From: Gammaproteobacteria bacterium
GTDB lineage: Bacteria > Pseudomonadota > Gammaproteobacteria > Pseudomonadales > Azotimanducaceae
Direction of reading: 5' to 3'
Length of the DNA: 64,000 nt
Assembly: GCA_026708185.1 (NCBI GenBank)
Contig: JAPOVK010000003.1
Coordinates: forward strand, 74,799 to 138,798
Within the stretch, counting starts at the first letter, position 1; every line of letters begins with the position of its first letter. The translations under genes were made by a program, and so were the position numbers. The notes beneath the pieces were generated by a model. It was not told where the DNA came from. It saw only the letters and a program-made list of their open reading frames with translations, and did no database searches. Below, in pieces: positions 15,889 through 24,841 of the stretch.

Positions 15889-17916
15889 TCAGGAGCGCAC
15901 ACTAGCGCCGGAGGCGCGGTAGCGCTCGGCGCGTTCGGGATCGCGGTGCTCGAAGATCCCGGAAAGAAAAGAAGCGGCCTGTCGCCGGACCTCCGGATCG
16001 TCGATGGCTTCGTATAGTTCCTCGGCCACGTCCGGGTCGCTGTACGCCACGGACGTGGAACGGATCAGCGTCCACGCCATGGCATCGCGTTGTCGGGCGT
16101 CGCGCTCGCGCCGGACATGACTCGCCGCCGCAGCCGCATCGTAGTTGACCCAGCGCCGCAGTACGCGCGTGCTCAGTTCTGTCCGCGTGGCGGCGTCGGA
16201 CACGGTCGCCACCCAGCGCAGTGCCCGGGTCGGGTCCGTTTCGGCCCACGTGGAAGCGAGCGTCTCCTGGCCAGCTGCGCGAACCTCGTCGTTACGGATG
16301 CGCCCCACCGCCCGAGCCGCGGCCTGGGGGGCGTCCCGGGCCCACGCTCTGACGACGCCGGCAATCGCTTGACGCTGAATTCCGACAGGCTGCGAGAGCA
16401 CCCAGTTCATGGCTTGGCGGGGGCTCCGCCTCGCGTACTGTCCGGCGACCGCCGAGACGGCAGGACCGGAGGACAGGTCCGACGCCTCGACCCAAGCCAG
16501 CGCCGCCAACGGGTCTTCGCGAGCCCAGACGCCGAGTACGTTCCGCAGATAGCCATCGCGTTCGCCCGGCTCGACGTCGTCGGCGCGAGCCGTCCAGTTC
16601 GCGGCGGCGCGGGCGTCGTTCGATGCCCAGGTCCCCAGTGCCATCATCATCGCTTCGCTACGCTCGCGGCCCCGTAGGCTGTCGGCGAGTGCCATCGCTT
16701 CGAGCGGGTCGGTTTGCGCGATCGATCCTAGAGGGATGGAGAGCAGATTGGACCTGACGCGCGACGGCGGCTGGGACAGGGCCCATTCCCACGCCGCGTC
16801 CACATCCTGGCGTGCCCATTCGCTCACGATCTCCCGCTGCCAGCGCACGTGCGCCGTGCGGTCGCCGAGTTCATCGAGTGCGGCCATGGCGGCCGACGGA
16901 TCCTGCTCTGCCCAAGCGTTCAAAGCGGCACGGATCGCCCGTTGGCGAGCATTGCCTGTCAGCGTCTCCGCGAACGCAATGGCATCAACAGGCGTGTCCT
17001 CAGCGATGACGGCGGCCGCGTCCGCAAGCAAACCGGAGCGTTCCGGCGTCCCCGGCAGCGCCTCCGCCCAAGCGGTCGCCGCCGCCAAGTCGAGGCGTGC
17101 CCAGTGCTTGATCAGGGTCGAGAGCCAGGATCGCCGTTGCGTGGAATGAGGTAGCTGGGCCACGGCGGCCACCGCGGCCCGGGGATCCGAGTCCGCCCAA
17201 CGCTGCGCGATTCGCCAAAGCGCTTCCCTGCCGGCCGCATCCGGCTGCGACCCATGGGTGGCGACGGCCTCGCTCCAAGCCGCCACAGGGTCGTCGAGGG
17301 CGCTCTCCTGTGCCTGCATCCGTGCGAACGCGGGCAAGATTCCGAACGACTCCGCGATCTCCCGTTTCTCGTCAGGGTCGAGTGCGTCGGCGGTGCCTAG
17401 GACCGCCATGGCCGCGTAGCGCTTCTGGAGTTCCGGCAAAGTGCGGGCGTGGTCCAGCGCCGCCGCAGGGTCGTACTCGCCCCATGCGGCGAAAGCGGCG
17501 CGCACGAGCGCATCGTCGCTACCAGTCGTTGCCATGGCGGCGTTCACGGCGGCAGCCGGGTCGATTTCGGCATAGCGCGCGAGAATGACGGACTTCGTTT
17601 CTCTAGCGTCGCGTGGCCTTTCCAACGTGTCGGCTTCCGCTAGCAGCCGGTCCAGCGTCGCCGTGTCGGCGCGGCGGAGCATCTGGTAGAGCGCCGCAGT
17701 CTGCTCGAAGTCGCTCGCCAGCCGGGTGACCTGGGCGAGGGTTCGCGGGGTGGCCGTTGCGGGTTGTTCAGCATTCGGTGCCGACAGCTTGGCGGCTGTC
17801 TCGACCGTTGGCACGTCCAGAGCCGGACCGCGCGGGACAACAATGGCGGCGACGAGGCCGACCAGAAAACCTGCGGCGACTGCGATCACGAGCTTGGCCA
17901 TACGCTCTCTCGCCAT
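15889..17916 (-). CDS. Membrane-anchored alpha-helical repeat protein, function unknown
   Basis: A 675-residue protein with one N-terminal membrane helix (LVIAVAAGFLVGLVAAIVV) and a large exported or periplasmic part. From about residue 60 to 640 it is built of helical repeats of roughly 30-35 residues. Each carries a W(A)xxDPxAAxxWAxxLP-like core, for example IKHWARLDLAAATAWAEALP and LGTWASNDARAAANWTARAD. This suggests a superhelical scaffold similar in principle to HEAT, TPR or Sel1 proteins, although I cannot name a family. No enzymatic motif is seen. It stands alone between the yej operon and a divergent PhyH gene. Confidence 0.75.
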   Translation of the reverse strand: MARERMAKLVIAVAAGFLVGLVAAIVVPRGPALDVPTVETAAKLSAPNAEQPATATPRTLAQVTRLASDFEQTAALYQMLRRADTATLDRLLAEADTLERPRDARETKSVILARYAEIDPAAAVNAAMATTGSDDALVRAAFAAWGEYDPAAALDHARTLPELQKRYAAMAVLGTADALDPDEKREIAESFGILPAFARMQAQESALDDPVAAWSEAVATHGSQPDAAGREALWRIAQRWADSDPRAAVAAVAQLPHSTQRRSWLSTLIKHWARLDLAAATAWAEALPGTPERSGLLADAAAVIAEDTPVDAIAFAETLTGNARQRAIRAALNAWAEQDPSAAMAALDELGDRTAHVRWQREIVSEWARQDVDAAWEWALSQPPSRVRSNLLSIPLGSIAQTDPLEAMALADSLRGRERSEAMMMALGTWASNDARAAANWTARADDVEPGERDGYLRNVLGVWAREDPLAALAWVEASDLSSGPAVSAVAGQYARRSPRQAMNWVLSQPVGIQRQAIAGVVRAWARDAPQAAARAVGRIRNDEVRAAGQETLASTWAETDPTRALRWVATVSDAATRTELSTRVLRRWVNYDAAAAASHVRRERDARQRDAMAWTLIRSTSVAYSDPDVAEELYEAIDDPEVRRQAASFLSGIFEHRDPERAERYRASGASVRS

Positions 17917-18080
17917 TCAAGCCGGGTGGCGACCCACATCCGCACTTGCGACGATGATCGCTCGCTCCGTGTCGTCGCGCAATCGAGCGGGAATGCGGAC
18001 GTGGACGTGGCGGACCTACCGGTCCGCGCGCACCGCCCTACGGTAAGCTAGGTTCTAAAGAGGCACCATCGGGAGTGGGC

Positions 18081-19193
18081 ATGGCATCGGAAGTGACAAC
18101 CGAATGGGAGGACTACCGCGCGGCTGCGCTCGAACGGGCGGCGCAACTGGGCAATCGCGGTCCGATGCGTTTCGACGACCGCGGTCGATTGGAACAGGAC
18201 ATTCTCGACGGCTACCGCCGCAACGGCTTTTATGTCTTCACGGGCGTTTTGGCGCAGGACGAGGTCGACGACTTGAGGCGTGAGTTCGACGCCATCCTGG
18301 ACAATGCCCCGGTGGAACCCGACGGCAAACTCGACAAGCACGGCCGGCCCGTCGAATTCCCCGGCTACTACACGATGTCGACCGACGACGACGGCTACGG
18401 CGGCGACGACACCCAACCCAAGCACGCGGTGGTCGGCCTGGTCTCGCACCCGCTGATGATGATGGACTCCGCGCTGCGCGTTTACGGCCATCCCAAGATC
18501 CTGCGCATGGTCGCGAGCGTCAACGGCGCCGACTTCGTGCCGTTCCACGAGAGCATCTTCCACAAGGGCGCGGGCGAAGGTCCGCCGACGCGCTGGCACC
18601 AGGACGGGCGCACGCACTGGACGGACGAAGGCGTCGCGTTGGAACAGCCCGACGGGTCCGGCAAGACGCACGGCTTCAACTTTTCCGTCTCCTGGTCGCG
18701 CTGCACGCCCGAGAACTGCCTCTGGGTCGTGCCCGGCAGTCACCGGCGCTGGCGGCTTGCCAACGGCGGCCAGTTTCCACCCATCACCGAGCGCCTAGCC
18801 GAGGCCGTCCCCGCGACCATGGAGCCGGGCGACTGCGTGATGGTGAACCGCAGCTCGCTGCACGGCTCGTATCCGAACCGGTCGGAGGAGCGGCGCATCA
18901 CCATGGTCCTCGGCTTCCACAAGCGCGACTCCGCGATCGGTACATCGACCACCAACGTGCATGCGTTCAAGAAGCCGGGCATTCAGAAAGCCGTGACGTA
19001 CTCCACCGACTACGTACTCCGGAGGGCGCGGATGATCCCGCTGGCCATCGATGCGCGACGCCAGCAGTTTCCCGACGAGGAGGCCTACGAGTACGAAGGC
19101 ACCTATACCGGCGACGCCACCTGGAACGAGCGCACACGCTCGGAGATCAGTCGCGAAGGCGACGAGTACTGGCAGCGGGACATCACGCTGTAG
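18081..19193 (+). CDS. Phytanoyl-CoA dioxygenase family protein
   Basis: A 370-residue Fe(II)/2-oxoglutarate-dependent oxygenase of the PhyH type. Iron ligands are H173 and D175 (RWHQDGRTHW) and distal H261 (SSLHGSYPN); R271 or R272 would bind 2-oxoglutarate. The jelly-roll strands NCLWVVPGSHRRW and GDCVMVNRSSL are canonical. ATG 18081 follows GGGAG; a GTG six bases upstream is also in frame. It is a clear paralogue of the protein at 37934, sharing GNRGP, DILD.Y...GFYVF and YGHP blocks. The substrate is unknown; bacterial members hydroxylate fatty acyl, amino-acid or secondary-metabolite substrates. Confidence 0.9.
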   Translation: MASEVTTEWEDYRAAALERAAQLGNRGPMRFDDRGRLEQDILDGYRRNGFYVFTGVLAQDEVDDLRREFDAILDNAPVEPDGKLDKHGRPVEFPGYYTMSTDDDGYGGDDTQPKHAVVGLVSHPLMMMDSALRVYGHPKILRMVASVNGADFVPFHESIFHKGAGEGPPTRWHQDGRTHWTDEGVALEQPDGSGKTHGFNFSVSWSRCTPENCLWVVPGSHRRWRLANGGQFPPITERLAEAVPATMEPGDCVMVNRSSLHGSYPNRSEERRITMVLGFHKRDSAIGTSTTNVHAFKKPGIQKAVTYSTDYVLRRARMIPLAIDARRQQFPDEEAYEYEGTYTGDATWNERTRSEISREGDEYWQRDITL

Positions 19194-19198
19194 GCGAC

Positions 19199-20098
19199 CT
19201 ACAAGCGGTGCATGCCCTTCGGCGGTAGCGGCAGTGCGATCCGCGCCAACGTTTCGGTCAGCCCGGTCAGCCGGATACCCAACGCGTTGGCAGCCGGCTC
19301 CGGGTCGATGTCGTCGTCGTGGTCAAGCACGCCGAGCATGTCGGCGGTCAGCGGCGGGTTGGGGCTGAGCGCCCCGAGCAGCGCCGCCACGCCGTAGCCT
19401 AACGCCAGTGGCAGCGAGACGGTTCGCGTGCCCACCGCCGAGGCGACGGCAATCAGGTCGCTGCGCGGCAAGGCTTGCGGCCCGGCGAGTTCGAGGACGC
19501 CCGTAGGGGCATCCGTGGCCAAGCCGGCGAGCACCGCATCGACGACGTCGCCCGCATAGATCGGCTGTTCCATGCTCTCGCCACGGAACGTGAGCGCGGT
19601 GCGCTTGCGGGCGTTCCCGAGCAGGCTCGCGGCCGCGTAATCCCCTTCGCCGAGCACCATGGGTACACGCAGCACCAAGCTCGGGATCGGTCCCCGTGCA
19701 AGGAGCGACTCGGCCAAGGCCTTCGTGGCCAGGCACCGATTGCGCGAGCCTTCCTGAGCGCCGAGGATCGACAGGTACACGATGCGTTTGACGGCTGCAT
19801 TGGTCGCCGCTTCGAGCAACGCCTGCGTGGCCTCCACATGGGCCGACCGGTAGGTTGCGCCCCCGCCTTCCTTGATGATGCCCACCAAGTGGACGATGGC
19901 ATCGCAGTTCGCGCACGCGTCGGTCAGGCCGGCAATGTCGCCGTAGTCCACGATGCGGACGTCCGGGTGACCGGCGACCTGAGCCGCCGCACGCTCCGAG
20001 CGGACAATGGCCCGGGTTGTCCACGACGCCTCGCCGGAGGCGGCAAGCAAACGCCGGCCCAAGTGCCCATTGGCACCGGTGACAAGCAGCGTGGGCAC
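19199..20098 (-). CDS. NAD(P)-binding atypical SDR protein (NDUFA9-like)
   Basis: A 299-residue Rossmann-fold protein with the nucleotide-binding TLLVTGANGHLGRRLLAASG at the N-terminus. The catalytic-region segment is RIVYLSILGAQEGSRNRCLATKALAE, and RVPMVLGEGDYAA follows. The classical YxxxK is replaced by a region resembling the NDUFA9/complex-I-associated and UDP-sugar-epimerase-like atypical SDRs. Such proteins often bind NADPH without clear catalysis. It ends 5 bases from the convergent PhyH gene and lies 15 bases downstream of the unrecognised gene at 20114, suggesting a two-gene unit. Confidence 0.8.
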   Translation of the reverse strand: MPTLLVTGANGHLGRRLLAASGEASWTTRAIVRSERAAAQVAGHPDVRIVDYGDIAGLTDACANCDAIVHLVGIIKEGGGATYRSAHVEATQALLEAATNAAVKRIVYLSILGAQEGSRNRCLATKALAESLLARGPIPSLVLRVPMVLGEGDYAAASLLGNARKRTALTFRGESMEQPIYAGDVVDAVLAGLATDAPTGVLELAGPQALPRSDLIAVASAVGTRTVSLPLALGYGVAALLGALSPNPPLTADMLGVLDHDDDIDPEPAANALGIRLTGLTETLARIALPLPPKGMHRL

Positions 20099-20113
20099 GC
20101 GCTTCCCCGCGCT

Positions 20114-21028
20114 TCAAGCCCGCAATTCAGCGATCCGCTCTACACACCGGCTCTCGAGGTCGCGTGCCTTGGTCACCAACAGGTGCTTCTGCTCGGCTGG
20201 CGCCGTCTTGTCGGAAGCACGGTACAGGAGCCTAGACAGCGCCCTGTAATCGACGGCCAAGAGACGAGCGCGCTGCCGGTCGATCGCGCCGGGGAACTCC
20301 GCAGCGGCCACGCTTTGGAAGTAGTCGCCGGCCCGTTCGCGGCACTCGGCCCACACCACCGCATTCCACCAATTGCCGTGTTCGTCGCCATGCCCGGCGT
20401 CGATCGCGCCGAGCCAGTTGGCGTAGGCCGCCGCACCGAGGCCGTAGTGCTCTTCCACATAGCGGTCTGAGTTCTCCCACACCTCCACCGCGAAATCGAG
20501 CGCCTCGTGGACGGGCGTCTTGGACGGCGGGGGCGCTTCAGTGAACTTGAAGAACGTCACCGGTGGGCCGGCGGCGTATTCCTGCCAAGTGCCGAAAGTC
20601 AACCGACTAGGCGTGCTGTCAACGGCCGCACTCCAGGGTTGCGCGGCGATGAAGCCCTCATCGTCGTAGCCGAGCAGCAACTGGTTGTCGAGGTTCAAGA
20701 GCGAACACACCGCGCCTTCGTCCATGGCGCACTTGACCCTGCCTTCCAGGTCAGCCTTCTCGTCCGCGGTGCTCGTCGCCGCGAGCAGCGTGCCGAGCGT
20801 TTCCATGTCGAGGCCCAGGTTGCGGACGAGACGCATGAACGTCTCGTAGTTCCAGACGTACGGGCCGCTCGGACACAGTTCTTCGTGGATGTTGATGACG
20901 AATGCATGTCCCGACACCACGAAGGCCTCCGCGGCGGTGTGGTCCAAGCCGTAATGGTCGAGTGCGCCCTTGACCACCCCCATGAGCGAGGTGTCGTACG
21001 GCGGCTGTTCGAGGCCCGCGAACTGCAT
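20114..21028 (-). CDS. Uncharacterised protein, about 304 residues
   Basis: I do not recognise this family with confidence. ATG 21028 has AGGGAGC 5 bases upstream and gives MQFAGLEQPPYDTSLMGVVK. The next segment, VVSGHAFVINIHEELCPSGP, resembles the N-terminal region of BtrH/C39-like proteins, in which a Cys and nearby polar residues matter; that is a weak resemblance. The middle contains SLLNLDNQLLLGYDDEGFIA, and the C-terminal third is helical and rich in Ala and Arg (RQRARLLAVDYRALSRLLYR). There is no signal peptide or membrane helix. It lies upstream of the NDUFA9-like gene on the same strand. Confidence 0.7.
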   Translation of the reverse strand: MQFAGLEQPPYDTSLMGVVKGALDHYGLDHTAAEAFVVSGHAFVINIHEELCPSGPYVWNYETFMRLVRNLGLDMETLGTLLAATSTADEKADLEGRVKCAMDEGAVCSLLNLDNQLLLGYDDEGFIAAQPWSAAVDSTPSRLTFGTWQEYAAGPPVTFFKFTEAPPPSKTPVHEALDFAVEVWENSDRYVEEHYGLGAAAYANWLGAIDAGHGDEHGNWWNAVVWAECRERAGDYFQSVAAAEFPGAIDRQRARLLAVDYRALSRLLYRASDKTAPAEQKHLLVTKARDLESRCVERIAELRA

Positions 21029-21098
21029 GCGTTCGCTCCCTTGAGACAAAGACCGGTTAGCATAATGCAAGAACAGCGCCTAAGGACCCCTTGATCGC

Positions 21099-21701
21099 GT
21101 GGACGACTCTTCCCTGCCGCCGGACGCGCGCAATCCGTTGCTGACGCTGGCCAATGCCATCTCGGCGGCGCGCCTCGTAGCAGCCCCTTTCTCGTTGGCC
21201 GCAGTGCTCGGCGGCGCATGGCTCGTCGCCGGCGGGATCTTCGTCGCGGCGGTGGCCAGCGACTTCCTCGATGGCTTTGTCGCCCGCCGCCGTGGCACCG
21301 CATCGGCCCTCGGCGGCATTCTCGACCACACCGCCGACGCCGTATTCGTCACGCTCACGTTGTGGGCAATCGCCTATGGCGAGGCGCAGGTTCGAAGCGA
21401 CGTGGTCCCAGGCATCCTGCCACTGTTCATCGCCTTGGCCTTCCTACAGTACCTGCTCGACTCCAAGGCCTTGGCCGGCCAGCCGTTGCGTACGAGCTTC
21501 CTTGGCCGCGTCAACGGCATCGCCTACTTCGTCGTGGTCGGGGTGGTGGTCATTCGCAACGCCCTCGGAATCGGCTGGCTGGCCGACGAGGTGATCTACT
21601 GGTCTTGTCTCGCCGTGGTGGTGTCGACGTTGATCTCGATGCTCGACCGACTGCGAACATTGATGAAGACGCCAACGTCAGGGGGGAAGAACGACTCATG
21701 A
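21099..21701 (+). CDS. CDP-alcohol phosphatidyltransferase family membrane protein
   Basis: A 200-residue inner-membrane enzyme. The family motif DxxDGxxAR...GxxxDxxxD is intact as SDFLDGFVARRRGTASALGG followed by ILDHTAD. It would move a phospho-headgroup or CMP-linked lipid between alcohols in phospholipid synthesis. About six membrane helices are visible, for example AAVLGGAWLVAGGIFVAAVA and GIAYFVVVGVVVI. The start is GTG 21099; no better start is in frame. The last codons overlap the next gene as ATGA, so translation is coupled. The exact lipid product is unknown. Confidence 0.88.
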   Translation: MDDSSLPPDARNPLLTLANAISAARLVAAPFSLAAVLGGAWLVAGGIFVAAVASDFLDGFVARRRGTASALGGILDHTADAVFVTLTLWAIAYGEAQVRSDVVPGILPLFIALAFLQYLLDSKALAGQPLRTSFLGRVNGIAYFVVVGVVVIRNALGIGWLADEVIYWSCLAVVVSTLISMLDRLRTLMKTPTSGGKNDS

Positions 21702-22507
21702 AGATCGGCTTATTCGGCATCGGTTCCGGCATCTGCGCGGATCCCGGCGTCGCCAGACGCATCGCACAGCGCGCGGAGGCACTCGGCTTCGACTCGCTGT
21801 GGACCGGCGAACACGTGGTCCTGCCGGATCCGCGCCAAGCCCCGTCGCCAGCACCGCCCGACTTCGCGATGCTGCATCCATCCACCTCGCTCGCCTACCT
21901 CGCCGGCGTGACCGAACGCGTCAAGCTCGGCACCGGGATCACCTTGATCGCCCAACGCAACCCCGTCGTGCTCGCGAAGGAAATGGCCAGCCTGGACGTC
22001 GTCTCCGGCGGCCGGTTGCTGCTTGGCATCGGGGCTGGCTACCTGCACCAGGAGTTCGCAGCCCTAGGTGTCAATTTCCGCGAACGCGGCGCCCGCACCG
22101 ACGAGTACGTCGCCGCCATGCGTGCGCTGTGGAACGACGACAAGCCGTCATTCAGCGGCCGATTCGTCAGTTTCGACAACATCCAGACCATGCCGCGACC
22201 GGTCCAGGACGGCGGTCCGCCGATCATCGTGGGTGGGGCAAGCGATGCCGCGCTCAAGCGCACGGTCGACTACGCCCAAGGCTGGTACGGGTTCGCGCTC
22301 GACGTGGCGCAGACCGCCGCAGTCCTCGAACGGCTTCGCGGTTTCGGGGGCGACGGCCTTGAGATCAGCGTAACGCCATCGGTCCGCTTGGACGCCGACG
22401 TAGTTGGCCAGTACGCCGACCTCGGCGTCCACCGGCTGATCGCGCTGATGCCGCAAACCGAGGAACGCACCATGGCGGCGCTCGAGGACATGGCCGCGCT
22501 GATGTGA
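21698..22507 (+). CDS. LLM-class (luciferase-like) flavin/F420-dependent oxidoreductase
   Basis: A 269-residue TIM-barrel oxidoreductase. The N-terminus has AEALGFDSLWTGEHVVLP, and the central block is RVKLGTGITLIAQRNPVVLA, followed by SLDVVSGGRLLLGIGAGYL, all standard for the bacterial luciferase-like group. It would use F420H2 or FMNH2; the sequence alone does not decide. Its ATG overlaps the CDP-alcohol phosphatidyltransferase stop (ATGA), which couples two functions with no obvious biochemical link. Confidence 0.9.
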   Translation: MKIGLFGIGSGICADPGVARRIAQRAEALGFDSLWTGEHVVLPDPRQAPSPAPPDFAMLHPSTSLAYLAGVTERVKLGTGITLIAQRNPVVLAKEMASLDVVSGGRLLLGIGAGYLHQEFAALGVNFRERGARTDEYVAAMRALWNDDKPSFSGRFVSFDNIQTMPRPVQDGGPPIIVGGASDAALKRTVDYAQGWYGFALDVAQTAAVLERLRGFGGDGLEISVTPSVRLDADVVGQYADLGVHRLIALMPQTEERTMAALEDMAALM

Positions 22508-22577
22508 TGAGCCGAGTTGCATCGAAGGATTCGCTTAGGCTTATGCTTCGCTCGCACCTCATGTAACGGAAGACCTG

Positions 22578-22898
22578 ATGATCGTCACCACCACGCCGTC
22601 CATCGAAGACAAGAGCATTCGCCAATACCACGGCATCGTCACGGGTGAAGCCATCGTGGGCGCGAACATCTTCCGCGATTTCTTCGCAGGCATTCGCGAC
22701 ATAGTCGGCGGACGGTCGCAGGCCTACGAAGCCGAACTCGCCAAGGCTCGCGAGATCGCCTTGGGCGAGATGACCGACGAAGCGGCGGCCCATGGTGCGA
22801 ACGCCGTCGTCGGCGTCGACCTCGATTACGAGGTGGTCGGCCAGGGCGGCAGCATGCTCATGGTCTCCGCCAGTGGCACGGCGGTGACGGTGCGATAG
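22578..22898 (+). CDS. YbjQ family (heavy-metal-binding-like) protein
   Basis: A 106-residue protein of the UPF0145/YbjQ family, which forms small pentameric rings. Family features are the opening [20 protein letters not shown], the segment [20 protein letters not shown], and the C-terminal [20 protein letters not shown]. The family name comes from a proposed metal-binding role that is not well proved. It lies 7 bases before the PhyH-HEAT gene and may be co-transcribed with it. Confidence 0.92.
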   Translation: MIVTTTPSIEDKSIRQYHGIVTGEAIVGANIFRDFFAGIRDIVGGRSQAYEAELAKAREIALGEMTDEAAAHGANAVVGVDLDYEVVGQGGSMLMVSASGTAVTVR

Positions 22899-22905
22899 GG
22901 CGAGT

Positions 22906-24759
22906 ATGCCCCCTGATCCCGAGACCCTGGCCTTCGCGCCGGAGCGCTTGATCCAGGACTTCGTCAGCCGCGGCCTAGTGGTGCTGGGGCCCGACGATCT
23001 CGGCATCCCCGCCGCCGTCCACGACACGATCTACGAGAAGGAGAAGGCGGCGGTCGGCGCCAAACGCCGCGTCACCGCAACGACCATTCCCGAGATCCTC
23101 GAGGTCGTCAATGCACCGGGCGTCGTGGCGGCCTGCGACCGGCTGGTGGGGCCGAACTGGGCCATCGTACCGTTCACGCACAACACGCCGTTCGCGAGCG
23201 GTGCCTACGACCAGCATTGGCACAAGGACGACAACGGGCCTTACAACATGCGCAAGCACCGGCATCACCATGCCGTGCAGGTCGAGATGCTGTACTACCC
23301 GCAGGCGGTCGCCCACGACATGGGGCCAACCGCCGTTGTTCCCTACTCGCAGTACTGGACGTTCAACCACGAGGAGAACCACGACAACTTCGCTGGCGCC
23401 GACCACCTCGACTTCGGCTACCAGTTGGACGGCATGCAGCGCGTTCCCGCAAGCGGTCCCGACTGCCCTTACCCGCAAGCAGACGTCGTGATGCGGCGCA
23501 CGCCGCACGACCTTCGCATGCGCGAGGCGATCGATGACACGGGGTGGCCGTTGGTCGCGCCGTTCGAGGTCGCGCCGCTCACCGCCGGCAGCGTGGTGCT
23601 GTATTCCCACAACCTGTTCCACCGGGCCAATCACCGGCGCGACGACTGGCACACCTGGAAGTCCCGGCCGCGCTTCATGTGGCGTTTCTGGTTGTATCGG
23701 ACCACCGACCCGGACTCGGATTCACGCGATCCCGAAGAGCTCGATTGGGGCGGCTTGGGCGTCGATCCCGTCACCGGCCTCGACTACGCCGCGGCGCCCG
23801 ACGACGCGACCGCCGTGTGGCGGCATCACTATCACTGGATGCACAACGGACGCCGTCCCGCAGCCGTCGCTGGCGACGTCACGCCGCTCAAGGCGCAGCT
23901 GAAGGCTTCCGGCGAACACAACGAGCCGCAGCGCCTCGGCGCCGCCTACAAGCTTGCCGCCAGCGCGGACCGCGAGGCGGCTCTCGCCGTCCTAGGGAAC
24001 GGCCTGCGAGACGAACGCGAGACCGTGCGGCGCGCGGCGTTGTACGGTCTCGTTGCCACCGGCGCGGATGCCACGCCGCTATTGCTCGACGCCGTGGAGT
24101 CGCCTGTCAGGTGGGTGCGGCGCGCGGCGTTATGCGCTATCGGCGATGCGGCGCCCCTCACGCCGGCAGTGCTCGCCGCAGTCGAGGGCCGCCTGTCGAC
24201 CGACGACTCCGTGTACGTCCGCTCCGTTGCTGCCGGCGCATTGGGCTGTCTCGGACGACGCGCCGTCGCAACCAATGTCGGCAAGACGCTCCTCCCGACT
24301 TGCTTGGACGCGCTCGTCGCCTGCCTAGGCCGTGAACGGAACCGGCTCGGCATGAACATCGCGCAAGACCGCAGCATCAAGTTGGTGCGCCCGACCGACG
24401 AATGCGACGTCTGCGAGGGGATCGGCATCGACTACGGGGTCGACCGCTTCGAGCCGGTGCGCTCGGTCGTCCGGGAAAACGCGCTCTGGTCAGCGGTGAT
24501 CCTGTGCTCTCACGGCGTCGACGTCCTCGGTTCTTCGCTCGGCGCCGCGGTCGAGGCCCTCGCGCACGTCGTACGCACCGACAGGAACGTCTTCAGTGTT
24601 GGCTTGGCAGCCGACGCCTTGGGCCGGCTCGCCAACGCACGGGATGCGGATTCCGCCCTCGACCTCGCGAGCAGGCTCGACGAATTGCTCGGCGAGTTGC
24701 CGATCCACAGCTGGGAAGCCTTCGTTCGCGGTGGCGTTGATCCCGCCGCCGTCGGCTAA
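22906..24759 (+). CDS. PhyH-like dioxygenase fused to HEAT-type repeats
   Basis: A 617-residue two-part protein. Residues 1-320 form a PhyH-type oxygenase with iron ligands H106 and D108 (DQHWHKDDNG), a distal His in YSHNLFHRANH (H235 or H239) and a following Arg (R254 or R256). From about 345 to 600 there are alpha-helical repeats such as LRDERETVRRAALYGLVATG and ESPVRWVRRAALCAIGD, typical of HEAT/PBS-lyase repeats. The combination suggests an oxygenase targeted to a protein partner or a large substrate. ATG 22906 has a GGGCGAG ribosome-site-like stretch and sits 7 bases after ybjQ. The fusion is in frame with no stop, so it is not two genes. Confidence 0.82.
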   Translation: MPPDPETLAFAPERLIQDFVSRGLVVLGPDDLGIPAAVHDTIYEKEKAAVGAKRRVTATTIPEILEVVNAPGVVAACDRLVGPNWAIVPFTHNTPFASGAYDQHWHKDDNGPYNMRKHRHHHAVQVEMLYYPQAVAHDMGPTAVVPYSQYWTFNHEENHDNFAGADHLDFGYQLDGMQRVPASGPDCPYPQADVVMRRTPHDLRMREAIDDTGWPLVAPFEVAPLTAGSVVLYSHNLFHRANHRRDDWHTWKSRPRFMWRFWLYRTTDPDSDSRDPEELDWGGLGVDPVTGLDYAAAPDDATAVWRHHYHWMHNGRRPAAVAGDVTPLKAQLKASGEHNEPQRLGAAYKLAASADREAALAVLGNGLRDERETVRRAALYGLVATGADATPLLLDAVESPVRWVRRAALCAIGDAAPLTPAVLAAVEGRLSTDDSVYVRSVAAGALGCLGRRAVATNVGKTLLPTCLDALVACLGRERNRLGMNIAQDRSIKLVRPTDECDVCEGIGIDYGVDRFEPVRSVVRENALWSAVILCSHGVDVLGSSLGAAVEALAHVVRTDRNVFSVGLAADALGRLANARDADSALDLASRLDELLGELPIHSWEAFVRGGVDPAAVG

Positions 24760-24841
24760 CCGGAACCCGCCTCCCAGCGCATCGGCTACCCGTAACACGC
24801 CGTCTGTTATGCTCAATGAGACTCTTGGGCATGGGAGACCC

